Source: Montifringilla adamsi (Eukaryota > Chordata > Aves > Passeriformes > Passeridae). Taken from it: 64,000 nucleotides of DNA. The position numbers and the translations under genes are program-made. Location: contig JAGGNK010008559.1 of NCBI GenBank assembly GCA_017590115.1, positions 8,673,888 to 8,737,887 on the forward strand, in the 5' to 3' direction. The notes under the pieces are model-generated. The model saw only the letters and a list, made by a program, of their open reading frames with translations. It was not told where the DNA came from and did not search any database. Shown piece after piece: positions 50,218 through 63,039 of the stretch (within the stretch, counting starts at the first letter, position 1; each line of letters starts with the position of its first letter).

Positions 50218-50296
50218 ATGGCGCCTAAGGCGGTGGGGCGGGAGCGGGGCTCGGATCTCCGCGTCCTGCCGAAGGTGCGGGGGGAAACGCGGCCAG
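50218..50296 (+). other. Possible divergent first exon with open frame (MAPKAVGRERGSDLRV...)
   Basis: Opposite USP53, an ATG at 50218 in the context GCGATGG opens a frame of 26 codons plus one base, ending at a consensus donor CCAG|GTAAGG. I recognise no protein family and found no downstream partner exon. It could be a promoter-divergent lncRNA, a short coding exon, or chance in a CpG island. Confidence 0.25.
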
Positions 50297-53200
50297 GTAA
50301 GGGGCTGCCACAACCCCGCCGCTCCCTCCCCGTCTGCTCACGGTTCGAGGGCACAGGCGTCCTCCGTTTAAAGGGCGCAGTGGGTGCCCCTCAGATGCTC
50401 GGGTTTGGAGTTAACAACCCGTTCAAATGAGCGCGGCGGCGCTTGTTTTTTCCAGCAATTGTTTTCCATTTCTCATTCCAGGATATCTGGGCGTGCACGT
50501 TGGCTTTCCTTGAGATGCCCGTGGAATAGCACTGGCATAGAGTGTCTTGTGAGCCAAACCCCACACAAGCGTACATCCACCTCAGAGTTGCGTTTGGCTT
50601 CCATGCGGCCTACAAAGGTCCTGTGTGGTTATTAATTTATCTATCACTTGCCCCAGAGTCACTGCCCCAAAGTTGTGTTCCCTGTGATTTTTATCTAATC
50701 CATTATGTTGGCTAGGGAGTGGTGTTTCCTTTTGTTATTTGTGATAGGAATTCCGTATCCACAAATGCTCTTATTTCTAGTTGCTCAAGTACCTTTTATA
50801 TTCCACTATTACGATTTTTTTCCTGGATAAACATGTAGATTTCAGTAACACAGTTCATTTCTAGGTTAGTGATGATATTTTAGGTGCTACCACACCCAAC
50901 ATCAGTCCTTGGCACATGCTGATGGATACAACTTGTATTTTTTCTCTTCCAGTTGCCTTTCTGATAGTCTTCTAGGAATGGAAAAGTGCTTCTGTGCCTA
51001 AGAGAATGTTCAGTTTTCCAACAGCATCTTCTGCAATAGTAAATAAAATAATTTCCCTGTAGAGTTCCCTTTCTGTGTCTACTTTAGGTCAACCAGATTG
51101 CAAAATGACTGTGTGGAATACAAGGCACTGAATCAAATCAGCTCACTGCCTTAAATATGACATTTTGTTGTTCTTGTGTCCTTTTTTTATAAATTATTAC
51201 ATTTTCCTCAGATTACTTTTGCTACTGTTTCTTCCATTATATTGCCAGTGTAAAAACCCCACAAGGAAAGCAATTTTAGCACCTTCACTCTCCAGTGTTT
51301 TCCAACACCTTTTGATTTGGTGATTCTTTGGCAAGATTTTCATTAAGTTTTCCAGATTTTTGTCTTACATATATAGAAGTAGCTAGATAAATCAACAGAT
51401 AGCCACATTTTTTCAGTAATTTGTAGAGTCATGTTCACAAATTGGAATTACTACAGGATTTGTATAAAATGTTTTTTTCTTGAGGCATTGGGATGTTTTC
51501 ACCAGATTCCTTTTAGTTTGTGACAGATATTAGATTTCTTTGTCTCTTGTGTTCTTAAAATTTCCCTAGAATTTGTGATTTTTTACAGGGAATTGAATAT
51601 CTGATCCATTGTTCTAAGATTCATGCAGTATCGTGGCTCTACTTTTTTGCGTAGTTCTTTCTTAACTGTTTGTTGACAGATACTCAGTGGAAATTTAAGG
51701 GTAAAAATATGTTGAAAGTCAGTGTGTTAACATGGCTATTAAAAATCTAATTTTGTGTTCGTGCATCTTGTTATTGTACACATATAAAAAGCATTCTGCT
51801 TATTGTTGTGGGTAATGTCAGTTCAGTCCTTGATCCCTGCATTACTTCTTTGCAAAGCCAGTCAAGCAAAGGCATCTGTGTGTCCCAAAGTGGGATTATG
51901 ACCTCATTTTGATATTTTTGCTTTCCCTGAACTCTGCTTTTCATGTTTGCCTCTGCCCTTTCTTCAGCACGGATTTGTTTTTCACCACTAATCTTTAGAA
52001 GTCCCTTAGGATTTATAGTGGTTTCTTCTGTTCCTGGTTTTTTGGGTTTTTTTCTCTCGGAGTAAGTGCGGTCTGTGAGCTTTAATTATAGTATATTTTA
52101 AGATTCTCTAGCACTGAATCTTAAGAGAGCCTTCCACACAAAGTTCAGGCAGAGGGTGACACAGGTGCAGCACAGGAAACCCTAAATGAGGTAGCAGAAG
52201 AATTTTTAAATTAGAATAAATGGTACAAAACAATGCTACCAGGGCAAATTATTTCCTGCTGCCTTTTGTGGCAGTGCAGGATATGTGCTAGGCATGATGC
52301 AGAAGAATTTCTCTGTGGCTTTATGAGCACACTTTGGTATTATTAGTCAATGGATTGTTACACTGGAGAGTTGGTGGGGAGCTGAAGAGGTGCTAAACTT
52401 GCAGGAGAGGGGTTGAAGGAGATGCGTTCAGGATGAGACACAAAACACCAAGCTGGGGGGGAAAGGAGGCAGAAATTATGCAGGTCCTTGAGCACATCCA
52501 GGGCATTGGGGGTTTGCACATGTCCATTCCAGGGTAAAACACATTTATGGATAGCTACATGCCAAAAGAAAAGTCTTAACATAGTTAGGAGACGTCAGAA
52601 TGTTCAAAGGTAATTGCATTAAATATTTTTCCTCAATGTTGCAGGAGTCACACATCATTTTCATCAATGACTGAGCTACAGATCTTTGTTTTACAGATGC
52701 ACACAAGGGTTTATTTTGGTGTTACCATTTTCCTGTTCCAGGGTCATCTCTAATCTTGTTGCCAGTGGCTTTTCTGTAAATAAATTCTGACTTCTTCCTC
52801 TGAAATAATTCTATTTTGTCTTTTTTTTTTTTTTAATATGCATTTTTAAATGAACATTTTCGTACCTGTAGCTTTACTGGAACACCTGTTCTCTATTTTC
52901 TTTCATATTTCTTCCTAATGCTTGGAACATGTTTACAATAACCTTTTCAATCAACTGCTATCCTCTTCATGTTCAAATGTTTCACAAAAATTATGCCTGC
53001 TCTAATTCTTTTTGGAAGGGTAAAATAGTAAAGTTTGTGGGGTTTTTTTAAAAATAGTTAAGCAATGTTTTATTGAGTCATTGATTTTGTCATTGTTGCT
53101 CTTCTGCATGGATCTTTCTCCTTTTTCATGAGCTGTTCATTGTGTGAAATCAACTTTGTGTACTTAACAGGAACTGTGTCTGCACTTACTGGAGTACTTT

Positions 53201-56200
53201 GCAAAAAGTAAATTAGCAAATTATGTGTGAGGTCTGAGGCAGAAAATTCCACAAGCCAATGCAGAATTTAAGGTGTTCTTTATTAGTTACATCTTTCTTT
53301 TTAAGTGTTTTCACTGCAGTTAATTCAGCACTACACTATCCTGCCTGTTATGGTCCAGTCTGTTTTACTGGCCTATCATGAACAATTTTTATGTGATTAA
53401 GTACCATTTAGCACTGACTTTAAGACACTTATGAGCTAATGCCATTTTAATTGAAAAACTTGTTTAATTCCAGTGGATGGGAGCTGCCATCGTGTTGTTG
53501 TGAAGTAATTACTGAGCTCTGAAGAGAGTGTTTGAGGCTGTGCTACCCTTCTCAGGAGAAAAAAGGATAAAGAGAATCTTTCTTCGAGAAGAAAATGTAG
53601 TTTGAAAGATACCAGGGGCACTGGGCCCTATTCTGCACAGGCTCTAACAGGATAAAGTTTCATTAGGTAAGGTAAGGGTTACTTCAGAATATGTGATTTT
53701 TTCACATTCTCTAAGCCTTTGGGGTATTGTTAGATCCTATGTTTAAACAGTTCTGCCTGAAGAGGAAAAAAAAATCTTTCAAATTCCAAGATGTTCTTGC
53801 AGTTCTTGTCTTCAGGAGCAGTGCTTTTTCAATGAGTGATTGGCTCAGTGCTCTGCATAATTCTGCAAGAGTTAAGGAAAACACCCTGGTAGGATGGAGT
53901 GCCATAAAGGTGGAGAAGAGCCAGAGGAAAGGTAAATAATACTTTTATTATTTGTGAGGTCAAATAGCAATCATATGCATTTGCTATGGCTTCTGAAGGG
54001 AAGCCCTAACAACACTTTAGCCCTAAAGTTCTCTAGGCTGTATGCTCAGCTGTATTGCCACAAAATGATCCAAAACAAAAGCAGAACAAATGAAAAATGT
54101 ATCTTCAACTTGCAGTAAGCTACATGAGGATGTGTTTTCTTATGGGGAACTTTACGTAACTCCATTCCAGTGCTCAAATCTTCCCTACCGTGAACACCTT
54201 ATTCCCACAACCTTTCTTTTAAACACACTCCAGCAGTGTTTTCCTCATATAGTCTGGAGCAAGCAGTCACATGAAGCTTACTCATCCAATTGATCTCATT
54301 CCCACATCCTGCATAGAGCCTAAAATTTATACATGTAAATTGAGGACATTAGAAGGCATGAATGAAAGGAGGAGAAAATGGATCCTGTCTGGAAAAAAGA
54401 AATATCACTGGCTTTTTTCATCTTAAAGCTCCAAGTGAAGCTTCAGAAGCAATGAGAGTGTTAAGTGGTGGTTTATTTTAGGTATGTTAAAAAAACTGCC
54501 TAGCATTTCTGGTCAAGTTTGATCTGTTTCCTCCTCCTTCTCTCACTTAGCTGTGGACACTTTCATAGAGCACAGCCACCTTTTTTAAACTTATCTTCCT
54601 GTAGGTGCAGGAATAACACAAGATATTTTCCTCTTATTCATTGTACACTAGCCAGACTATACAATTTTTCCTGGTAGCTTTTAAGGGCTGCAGTGTTCAG
54701 TGGGGTGGCAAAAGCCATTTCATTGAAGTCATCTAGGATTTCACTCTTAGAAAATGAAACATTGGTTTGCATTCTTCTCCAGACTTTTTGATGATAATGG
54801 GCCTGGAACCGAGTCTCTGTGTTCTTGATTTTTTTTCATTCTTTAGGAGCAAGGAAAAGGGTGGGGGTTGCGTAAGTCTTGCAACTGAATATTTTTCCTC
54901 TCGGATAATCCAGTTTCCAGTCCAATAATCTACTTCTGTGGAACAACAATGTAATAGAATAGCCTAAAATAGGAAAGGATTTCAGTTTTTAAAGTTAGTT
55001 GCTGAAACAGTCAAAGTATAAGAAAATTCTGTGTGTGCTGTATATATCTGACAACTTTTTAAAATTGTGTCCTCATCTGGATGCTGTTGAAAAAATAAAG
55101 TTTTTATAATTATCTTTGTGTTGCATCAGTCTTCAACAATCCTTGCAAGTTTCCAGGTCTCATTTATTGCTTCCTCCTAGCATGTAAACCAATAAGAATG
55201 GATGTCTGCAACAGAAAAAGAAAAGAAAGAGAGGTCTGATTCATACAGAATTGAACTTTCAGGGTGCAACCCAACATGAAGTAAAATGAAAACAAAAGAG
55301 AAGAATTTAGTGAGTATAAAATCAGACGTAACTAGTGACTGACATTACATAATATATATTCTGTCTCATTAAAAAAAATACATTGATTACTTCAGATAAT
55401 AGAATGCAAAACATGTTTTGCATTTTGTCCTGGGTGAGAAACTGAGCATGATTTGATTTGAAATACATTGAGTTGAGTCCCTTCCTCATGCACCTCAGTC
55501 TATACCCAAGTAAAATGTAACAGGGTGAAAATATATAAGTATTTAAAGTTGATGGTGACTTTTTAGAGAAAAAAATGTGAAAGTAAATAGGATAAAACTT
55601 TTTTTTTGCCATAGACAGATCATGCTAGACTTGCCTGCTTTCATTCTTTGGTGATACAATAATTGCTTTTCTAGGCAAACAAGCTTGTTACACTGAAGAA
55701 AAGGGGAATTTTTAAGGTAAGTGGCAGATGGGCAAAGAAATAGCCCAGAGGAAAAAGTGGCAGTATGTTACACTTAGTGGCAGGGGGAAGTTGTTGGACC
55801 TCTATCTGAAAATTGATATTGAAACTCATATTGTTTAATTTTTTCATTAGTGATCCTGGCACAAAAACCTAGAACTTGCTAATGAGCTCTGTTGACATCA
55901 CAGAGTTGGGAAACAGTCCCTGTAGCGTGCTGTTGTACTGAACTAATTGGATGAGCTTGAGCAGTAGAGAAATAAAATGGGATACAATATAAAGTACAAG
56001 GTCGTGTGTTGGAGCCTAATGGGAAAGGCTCCCTGATAAAAGCTCAGAGCTTGTCAGGTGGAGGATGAGAGAATTTTAAAGAAGTGGGTGTGCAAGCCAA
56101 AGACAGAGTGGCTGTGAGTCCCTGATTTGATGCTACTGTGGAAAATGTGAATCCAGTCACAAATAATTTCATCCCTGTACTTCTTGTACAGCTAAAACGG

Positions 56201-56422
56201 TACTAATGCCAAGTGTTGTACATGTGGTCGGTGAGACCTTAAAACAGAACAGATCTGGAAATCCACATGCAAGAAATTGAACTTAGAAGAATAGTAAAAA
56301 TATGTTTTAAATCCCTACTAAATGAGAGGAGTGGACACAAGGACTTGAAACATAAAAGACCTTACAGTCTTTGAATATACCAGTTGAAGCAAGTGTGACA
56401 GAAAATGAAGCATGTATTAACT

Positions 56423-56544
56423 AAAAAAAAAAAAAGAAAAAAAACCCCAAAACAAAGCAAAACAAAACAAAACAAAACAAAAAAAACCCAAAAAAACCCA
56501 AAAAAAACCCCCAAACAAAACAAAAAAAAACGAACAAAACAAAA
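56423..56544 (+). repeat. (AAAAC)n-type A-rich tract
   Basis: About 120 bases of A runs broken by C, CC or CCC, with regular AAAAC units in the middle. Confidence 0.9.
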
Positions 56545-58102
56545 GCTTTGTAATAAGAAATTAAGATAGGTATGATCAAATTTAGATTGAATATTAGAGG
56601 AAGATTTTTAGTTGTCCAGGTGTCTGAAGATTGCTAAAAGAAAATGTCTTTTGCAAGGAACACATGCTTCAATAGCATTGTCTTCATCTCATGGAGTGCT
56701 AGAGCTGCAGATCTGCTTTACTGCTTCCTTCCCACTGATGCTTTCCATTTCCACATATTCCTTTCTTTCTGCTTATTTTATAAGCCACATCTGAACAAAT
56801 GATAAAGTGACATCACTAAATATAAGGAAACTTTTCATTTTGAGCTGTGTATAGTATCGCTTCCTTTTTAGCAGTGAGACATTCATGAAATTGATTTGCA
56901 TCACTGCAAAACCCGGATAGGAAATAGACATTTCCATTTTAGTTCAGCTTGCTCTTTTCCTTCCTTTTTGTACAGCATGTTCTTGTTTTTACCTTTGCCA
57001 GCAAATAGTCAAAATGTTCTCATTAAGAACTTGAAGAATGACATAGTGCTGGAATTCGCTGCCGGAATTAAGCCTTACTTGGCTCCTTGACGTACAGTAG
57101 GCCAGCCTAGGAAGAGCCTGTCATGCCTCAAATGTTTGTTTATAATCATTTGTAGTTATCTTGCATAGTCATCTTTCAGTAATCTGGAGGGTAATGACCA
57201 CAGTAACTACTGTTTCAAGTTACTCTTTGCCTAGATTAACTTGGCTCTGCAGAGAATCTTCTCAAAGGAAAAGGAAGTGGAATGATACACTCTGGGCTTC
57301 TGCATGACTGCCAGTCTTCACCCTATGAGGACTGGGTATGGTCACCCTCCTGGCACCCAGGATCTCCTCAAGATTTGAAATTTTTTACTTTTTTGTTTTG
57401 GAAGATGACTGTCCATATGTCCTTCAGAACTCCAGAGAAATCCAGCTCTAAGTTATACCTTCCATGCAAAGCAGCCTGAGGGCTTTCCTGTGCTAATGAG
57501 TACAGCCAGCTCTGAACTGGCAAAGTTCAAACTGTTCTTTGTACAAACACCATCGAATATTTTAATCTCCATTTGCTTTTGAAAGAATAGTTGGCTCACA
57601 ATACCAGGGCTTATTTTCACTCTTACAGTGATTTATAAATCCTCTGCCTCTTGCAAATGTTATTTAACTTTGTCTCACAGTATCTTTGTGCAGTAGGGAA
57701 GTATTGCAATTTCTGGGCCAGGTATTTTGGATGAATAGTCTGTTCTCAGGAAATCCAATTTCCATCTGAAAACAAAAGGGTTGTGAATTCATCCTGAATT
57801 TAGTTTAAAGTTTTGTCCAAAAATAACAGTAAGAGAAGTTATGTGGACTTTTTAATAGCTAACGTTACATCTTTATTTAAAAACATCAAATACTGATTTG
57901 TTGATACTTTTATTAGTTAGAGGCTGCCCATTGTAGAATGAAATCCAGTATTTCAAGTAAAATAAAAGTAGAATGTTATTCTACTTGTAATGTTTCTTGC
58001 ATTCATTTTACACCATAGCCGGGAATATTATGTATGTACTCACGTAAGGCTATTTTTTTACTTCTTTATTCTTACCATGAAATTCATTCTTCAGCATGAG
58101 AG

Positions 58103-58200
58103 AAAAAAAAAAAAAAAGACAAACCAAACAAACACAAAACAAAACAAAAAAAACTAACATAAAACAGAAAAAAAAAAAGCAAACAAAAAACCACAACCCC
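58103..58200 (+). repeat. A-rich tract with AAAC units
   Basis: It begins with 15 A, then AAAC/AACAAA units decaying into CCACAACCCC. Similar in composition to the 56.4-kb tract. Confidence 0.9.
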
Positions 58201-60778
58201 AACCCCCAAACATACAATAATAAAAAGAAAGGTTTATACAGCCTGCATTAGTATTTCTATTTTATTAAAGGGAAACCTCAGGAATAAGTTTTGTGTGTTG
58301 TGTCCTAACCTGAGCTCTCTGTATAGGATCAGGACTCTTGCCAAAGGTGTAGCTGAGGTCAGGCTTTTGTGTTCCCTGCAGTGCCCATATGCTGTGTGGG
58401 AGGTTTAAGTTAGGCCTGGCTGTCTCTGGTCCCAGCTTACATTTAAATGTCCCCATTTCCATGTGGGAATTGACTGCTCTCACTGCTCTCCTAATGGATA
58501 TTTTGATGTAAATTAATGAACATCAGTACTAACAGCACATGCTAGAATTGACATGATACTCTAATACATGGCTTTGGGGAGGCAGAAAGTATTTCTTAAG
58601 ATTGACAAGTCCCTCTTTTCCAGATCTTTAACAGTGCCCAGCAGATGATATTTATAGAAAAAATGGGGTAAATATGGGGTGATCTTTGTTACACACTTCC
58701 TATGTTCCAGGTGCAGATCCCATAGTAGCCATTATCCATAATAGGCATAGTTACCACTATGAAGTTGTTTATCCTATTTCGAAGTTATTAATAGTTTTTG
58801 ACCCATAGAATCTTATAGCACCAGGTTCCACAACCAGGCACTTCTTGAAAAAATATTTATTCCGTTGATTTTAAAGCTGGTTCCTTACCATTTTATTAAG
58901 AGTCAGTTTGTTCCTGTGTTATTGTTCCCTCATCATCTTTTCCATACCATTTGTGGAGACCTCTGTCATAACTTCCTTTATTTGTGTTGAGATAGTTTAA
59001 TTGCTGTGTCCTTGCAGTGAAGTTTTATTTGTCTTTTTGTCTTCTGAGTCTCCTCTATTGTACTCTTAAACCATGATAACTTCTTTTTTTTTTTTTTACA
59101 GAAGGGTTAGAGCTCTGTAGTAGTTTTTCCTTGCTCTGAACACTTAGTCTGCAGGCTGTTTAAAATAATGCATTATTTCCTTGAAAGGATTTCACCCTTT
59201 CAGTGGCTTCTTTTTTTCCTTTTAGTAAGAGTATTTTATATGCAATTTTTTATTTCTTAAACTCTATCAGTATTCTGACAGCATTTCATAACTTTTTATA
59301 ATCTATACTCTAACACCCAGTTACATAACAACTCTGTGGCAAACACACTATTTATAAATCATTTAGATCACTTTTTATTTGGTTTTGAACAGTATGTAGC
59401 CTCAGGGAATAATGAAGGAGCCAGTGCCACGTGACTTGTCAGCCTTATAGGGATCTTCTGGTGTTTCTGTCTAGTCCGCTTATGGGCCTCACAATGAAAA
59501 ATTCTAACATATATGGGGGTTTATGCTCCACAGTCTTAATGTATTTCAGGAAGTCTGTTTTATCCTCTTGGTTTAGGTGCTGCCCAGAATATTTTGTGCT
59601 GGTCAGCAAGGCCATCTCAGAGCTGAGGTAGAGTGCAGATTATTCATGTCTGGTGTGAAAATAATTTTAAAGAGACCTGATTCGATACGGGCTCATTTTC
59701 CCCTGCATTTCCATGTGGTTTCCCAGAGTATTTCTAAGGCTTGATTGGGGTTATTAGCTCTTCACCATATGTAAAAATGCAAAACAAACTACCTGCATAG
59801 TTAGGCCCAGCTCTGTGATCCAAAACATCCATTCTGATGCTGAACACATACTATAAATTCTGATTACAAATACCTGTTTGAGATGAAATAAATACTATGT
59901 AGAAGTTCTGTATGCACAGAGGACAGTGCCAAAACCTTTGTTTGATTTCATTGGGAGTAGAATTCTGTCTCCAGTGTGTTTTTCCTGCTTCTGATTGGGA
60001 CAATGTGTATTAAATTAATTTAAACACAGGGATACTTTGAGACAATAGAATAATAATTTATTTCCACAATTGTCAGTTGTAGGGATCATACAGGAGGGAA
60101 AGCAGCCAAGACATGTTGACATATTTCTGACTTCTATGAAGGGAGCATGCTGTTAATTTTTTTTCTCAAGAGCAGACAGTACAGGCCATGGACCCTGATT
60201 TTTCATGCCAAAAAAGGTTTAAGGTTCATATGTTTTAAAAATCCCTTATAGTCATGGAGTTATTTAGAAGTGTATATCTCTTATTTATTTTTTACATACT
60301 GTGATCATAGGGTATGTTGTATAGACTGGGAAATAGCAAATCTATTCTCAATTCAACACATTTTTAGTGAAAACAAATTAATTTTTAAGTTCCCTTTACA
60401 CTGCAGCAATGGGTACCTTAATGTAAATAAAAATGAGGTAAAAAAGCCTTTGGGAACTAAGACTTTTAGGCTTTTTTATTGTATATTTATTCTCACCATA
60501 CTTCTGACTTCTCACCATACCCTTCAGTGCCTTTCTCTTTTTGAAGCAGATACAAGTGTCTTGTGATAAAATGTACATGATGTTAAATGCACATTTCCTG
60601 AAATATTTATGAACTTGTGCTTGTTTCTGTTTGTGTAAATCTGTTACTTGAGTGTTTTCCCATTCAATCTGTCCTTGCAGCTGTATTTGTCACAGCTAAA
60701 AGAAGCCTTTAGGAGCCCCTCTAAGTTATAGGGTACACTTCAAGTGTAATATAACAGTCTAAAAAATAAATGCAGGTC

Positions 60779-61453
60779 CTAAAACCCAGTGAAGGTAGCA
60801 GTGGACTTCTGAATTCCCAGTCTTACCAAGAGATGTTCCTTTGTGGCAAACAAGTTGGATTTTGGCAGAGGGTTTTGTTTATTGCAGTGGGACTTGCACA
60901 ATGAGGCTCCTTCCAGGCTGATGCAGCCAGGAAACATTCCTGGACACTGGCACTGGCTGCTGCGTGCTGTTGAATGCTTAGCACATTGCACAGTCCTCTC
61001 TGTGCCAATTAACACTCTCCCAAACCCTTCCCAGGCACGGCTCAGGAGTTTAGCGTGGCCTCTTCCCAGCAGGTGGTTTGGCACAAGCCCCTTGGTACGG
61101 GAAGGTTGAACGGTGGCTGCAGACTTCCCAGCCAGCGGGGATTCCACGGAGTGCTCCGGCCCGTGCAATGGTCTGTCGTGCTTGTGGCTCTCTGGTGGCA
61201 GAGCTGGGAGGCAGGAGGCACAGGGCTCCTCCTCTGCCGCTAATGGCTGAGCTGAGAGCTGAATCAGAGCTCCCAGGGACACAGCTCCTCTGAGAAGTGT
61301 CAGACAGAGCATAAGGACTGTCTGTGGTTTTGTTGTTCGGACCATCAGCTGAACGTGTCCATAGCAGGCTCTACGCCTCTCAGACATCTGAAGCCTCCTG
61401 GGCCCGTTCTGCTCCAGTGGATCCACAGATAAATAGGGAACTAAGGTTGCCAT
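60779..61453 (-). other. Unexplained 224-codon open frame
   Basis: An uninterrupted frame runs from ATG 61451-61453 (A at -3, G at +4) to a stop at 60779. It lies in a local GC-rich block inside an AT-rich spacer. The translation begins MATLVPYLSVDPLEQ, has a hydrophobic stretch near residues 46-65 and several cysteines in the last 70 residues. I recognise no domain. The + strand is also open in places here, which weakens the coding case. It could be a chance frame, a remnant of a retroelement or processed pseudogene, or a lineage-specific exon. Confidence 0.2.
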
Positions 61454-62599
61454 TATGTGTGCTGTGTAAGAAGCAAGATGGCATGCTCTGCATGTATAGG
61501 TTGTTTTACAGAGAATACAGTAAAAATTATGTATCCCCTCTTCACAGTCCTCGCTGTGTATGTGCTATGCACCAGTTTTCTCATATTTCTCTTCAAACAG
61601 CCTTATGAATGCTCATAAAATGCTAATTCATCCAGAACTTATTTGCATTACAACGCACCATAGTTTTTTTATTTAGTCTTGCAGCTTTAACTTTGAAGAA
61701 TTTGTATTTTTGTCATTGTCCATTTAAAGGTCGTACAATGTGCACAGTTAAAATCCCCAAACTAATTCCTTGCTAAGAAACTGTTCTCAGTCAATGAAGT
61801 GGGTTTTTTAATTTATTTCTTTATTTCCTAAATTTGTTCAGCACCTGTACATTTATTTGTGAAAATTGTGTGACAAAGTAAATGAAAGGAAATGGATGGC
61901 AAAATTTCCTTTTTCCAACTACCTGCACTGAAATGACATTTGAAAAACATGTATACTGATATTTATAAAATATCAGAGCTTGTCAGCATATCAAGAGCAA
62001 GGACTCTCTCATGCTTTTAAGTCCCAGTACAGATGTAGGGGAAAAGGTCTATGAAATTTCCTTCTAGTAAGAGAAACATTTGTGGTAAGAGAGCTTGGTG
62101 ATACTATATTTGTATGTTTGACATGACCAGTCATTGCTGGGCTTTTTAGTTGTGAATAATACAAACATTCTAGACATCCAGGAAATACCTCTGTACTTTT
62201 TCATCCCAGTACGTAATCTTTGTCATTGCCAAATTTACAGAGTTTTCTGTAAACAAATCCAGGTGACACAGGCACTGATGTGCATCATAACAGCTGAGGA
62301 AGAGTCAGAAAGGAGGAAAATGGCCTGAACTTGCAGTCACTGAAGTAATAACACAGTTCTTACCTTGGGCTAAAAGCAGGGTTTGGGCAGAAGGTTGATT
62401 TGTCACAGCTTACCTAGAGCAGGCAGGACTTGGGGTGCATTGAGTGCAGAGTTTGCTTGGTTGTTTTCCCTAAATTACCGTACCTTTCAAGTCCCTCGAG
62501 AGTAGTGTCACTTCTTTTTTCTTGGTACACCTGCTCTTAAATGACATGTAAATGTTTCAGAAAGTAAAAGAAGAACATGTAAACACAAACAGAAAATAT

Positions 62600-62804
62600 C
62601 ACTGTCATATTTTCCAAGTGACTTTATTTAGCTCATGTTTACAGATGAAACCGGGTGCCAGAAAAGAGACACTGCATCCCACATTATTAATTATAATCCA
62701 GCTTCCAAGGAAAAATTTTGTCAGTAGCCTTTAGTAATATTTGGACCAAAAATACACGGATGTGCAGCTTTGAGCATTTTGTGCCATGTAGAACGCAGCC
62801 TCTC
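62600..62804 (-). other. MYOZ2: MYOZ2 3' UTR (short form)
   Basis: On the - strand an AATAAA (TTTATT at 62624-62629) lies about 175 bases after the stop codon. Confidence 0.5.
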
Positions 62805-63036
62805 TCACAGATCCTCTGTTTCTGGAACGGTGTTGGATTCCGCAGGCTGAATGAACACTACAGGGACATTCTCGGATGTCCATCCTTTGGGAGTCCTGTT
62901 GAAGGATCTTCTGGCAGCAAGAGGGTTTGCAAGGATCATGAATCTGGGATCGTTTAGCATCAGCATATTATAATCTGGTACCTTGAATTTAACCAGCTTT
63001 GATGCTCTCTCAAAACCACCAAAGGGAGTGGCAACT
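62805..63036 (-). CDS. MYOZ2: Myozenin-2 / calsarcin-1, last coding exon (rest outside window)
   Basis: MYOZ2 is a Z-disc protein of heart and slow muscle that tethers calcineurin and binds alpha-actinin, telethonin and filamin C; human variants are linked to cardiomyopathy. The exon starts with one base completing an Arg codon, then 76 codons and TGA (62805-62807). It encodes [20 protein letters not shown], then DPRFM and [12 protein letters not shown], ending VPETEDL. These match human MYOZ2 ([30 protein letters not shown]) from memory. The C-terminal ETEDL fits the E-[ST]-[DE]-[DE]-L PDZ ligand of the myozenin and myotilin families, recognised by ZASP/Enigma-type PDZ domains. The acceptor is atctacag at 63037-63039. 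It lies on the same strand as USP53 and upstream of it, as in human. Paralogues MYOZ1 and MYOZ3 are excluded mainly by synteny and by the VKFKVPD stretch. Confidence 0.93.
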
Positions 63037-63039
63037 CTG

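Larger units (their letters stand above)
49500..50310. promoter_or_regulatory. USP53: CpG island: USP53 promoter, probably bidirectional
   Basis: This is very GC-rich and CpG-dense against AT-rich flanks. It contains two copies of GCGCCTGCGC (50022-50031 and 50158-50167, NRF1-like) and an inverted CCAAT box GATTGG (50126-50131). No TATA box is visible. On the - strand a donor GCCGCCG|GTGAGC at 49887 is the best candidate for the end of noncoding USP53 exon 1. Confidence 0.65.
50310..60770. other. Spacer between USP53 promoter and MYOZ2
   Basis: Mostly AT-rich sequence without splice-supported coding frames. It contains A-rich tracts at 56423-56544 and 58103-58200. A perfect E-box CACGTG lies near 59428. 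Confidence 0.55.

Noticed and set aside
49411..50371. Multiple long frames on both strands in the USP53 CpG island
   Set aside because: Stop codons are rare in CpG-rich DNA; the frames are arginine/proline/alanine-rich, overlap one another and have no homology. Only the spliced-looking segment at 50218-50296 was kept, with low confidence.
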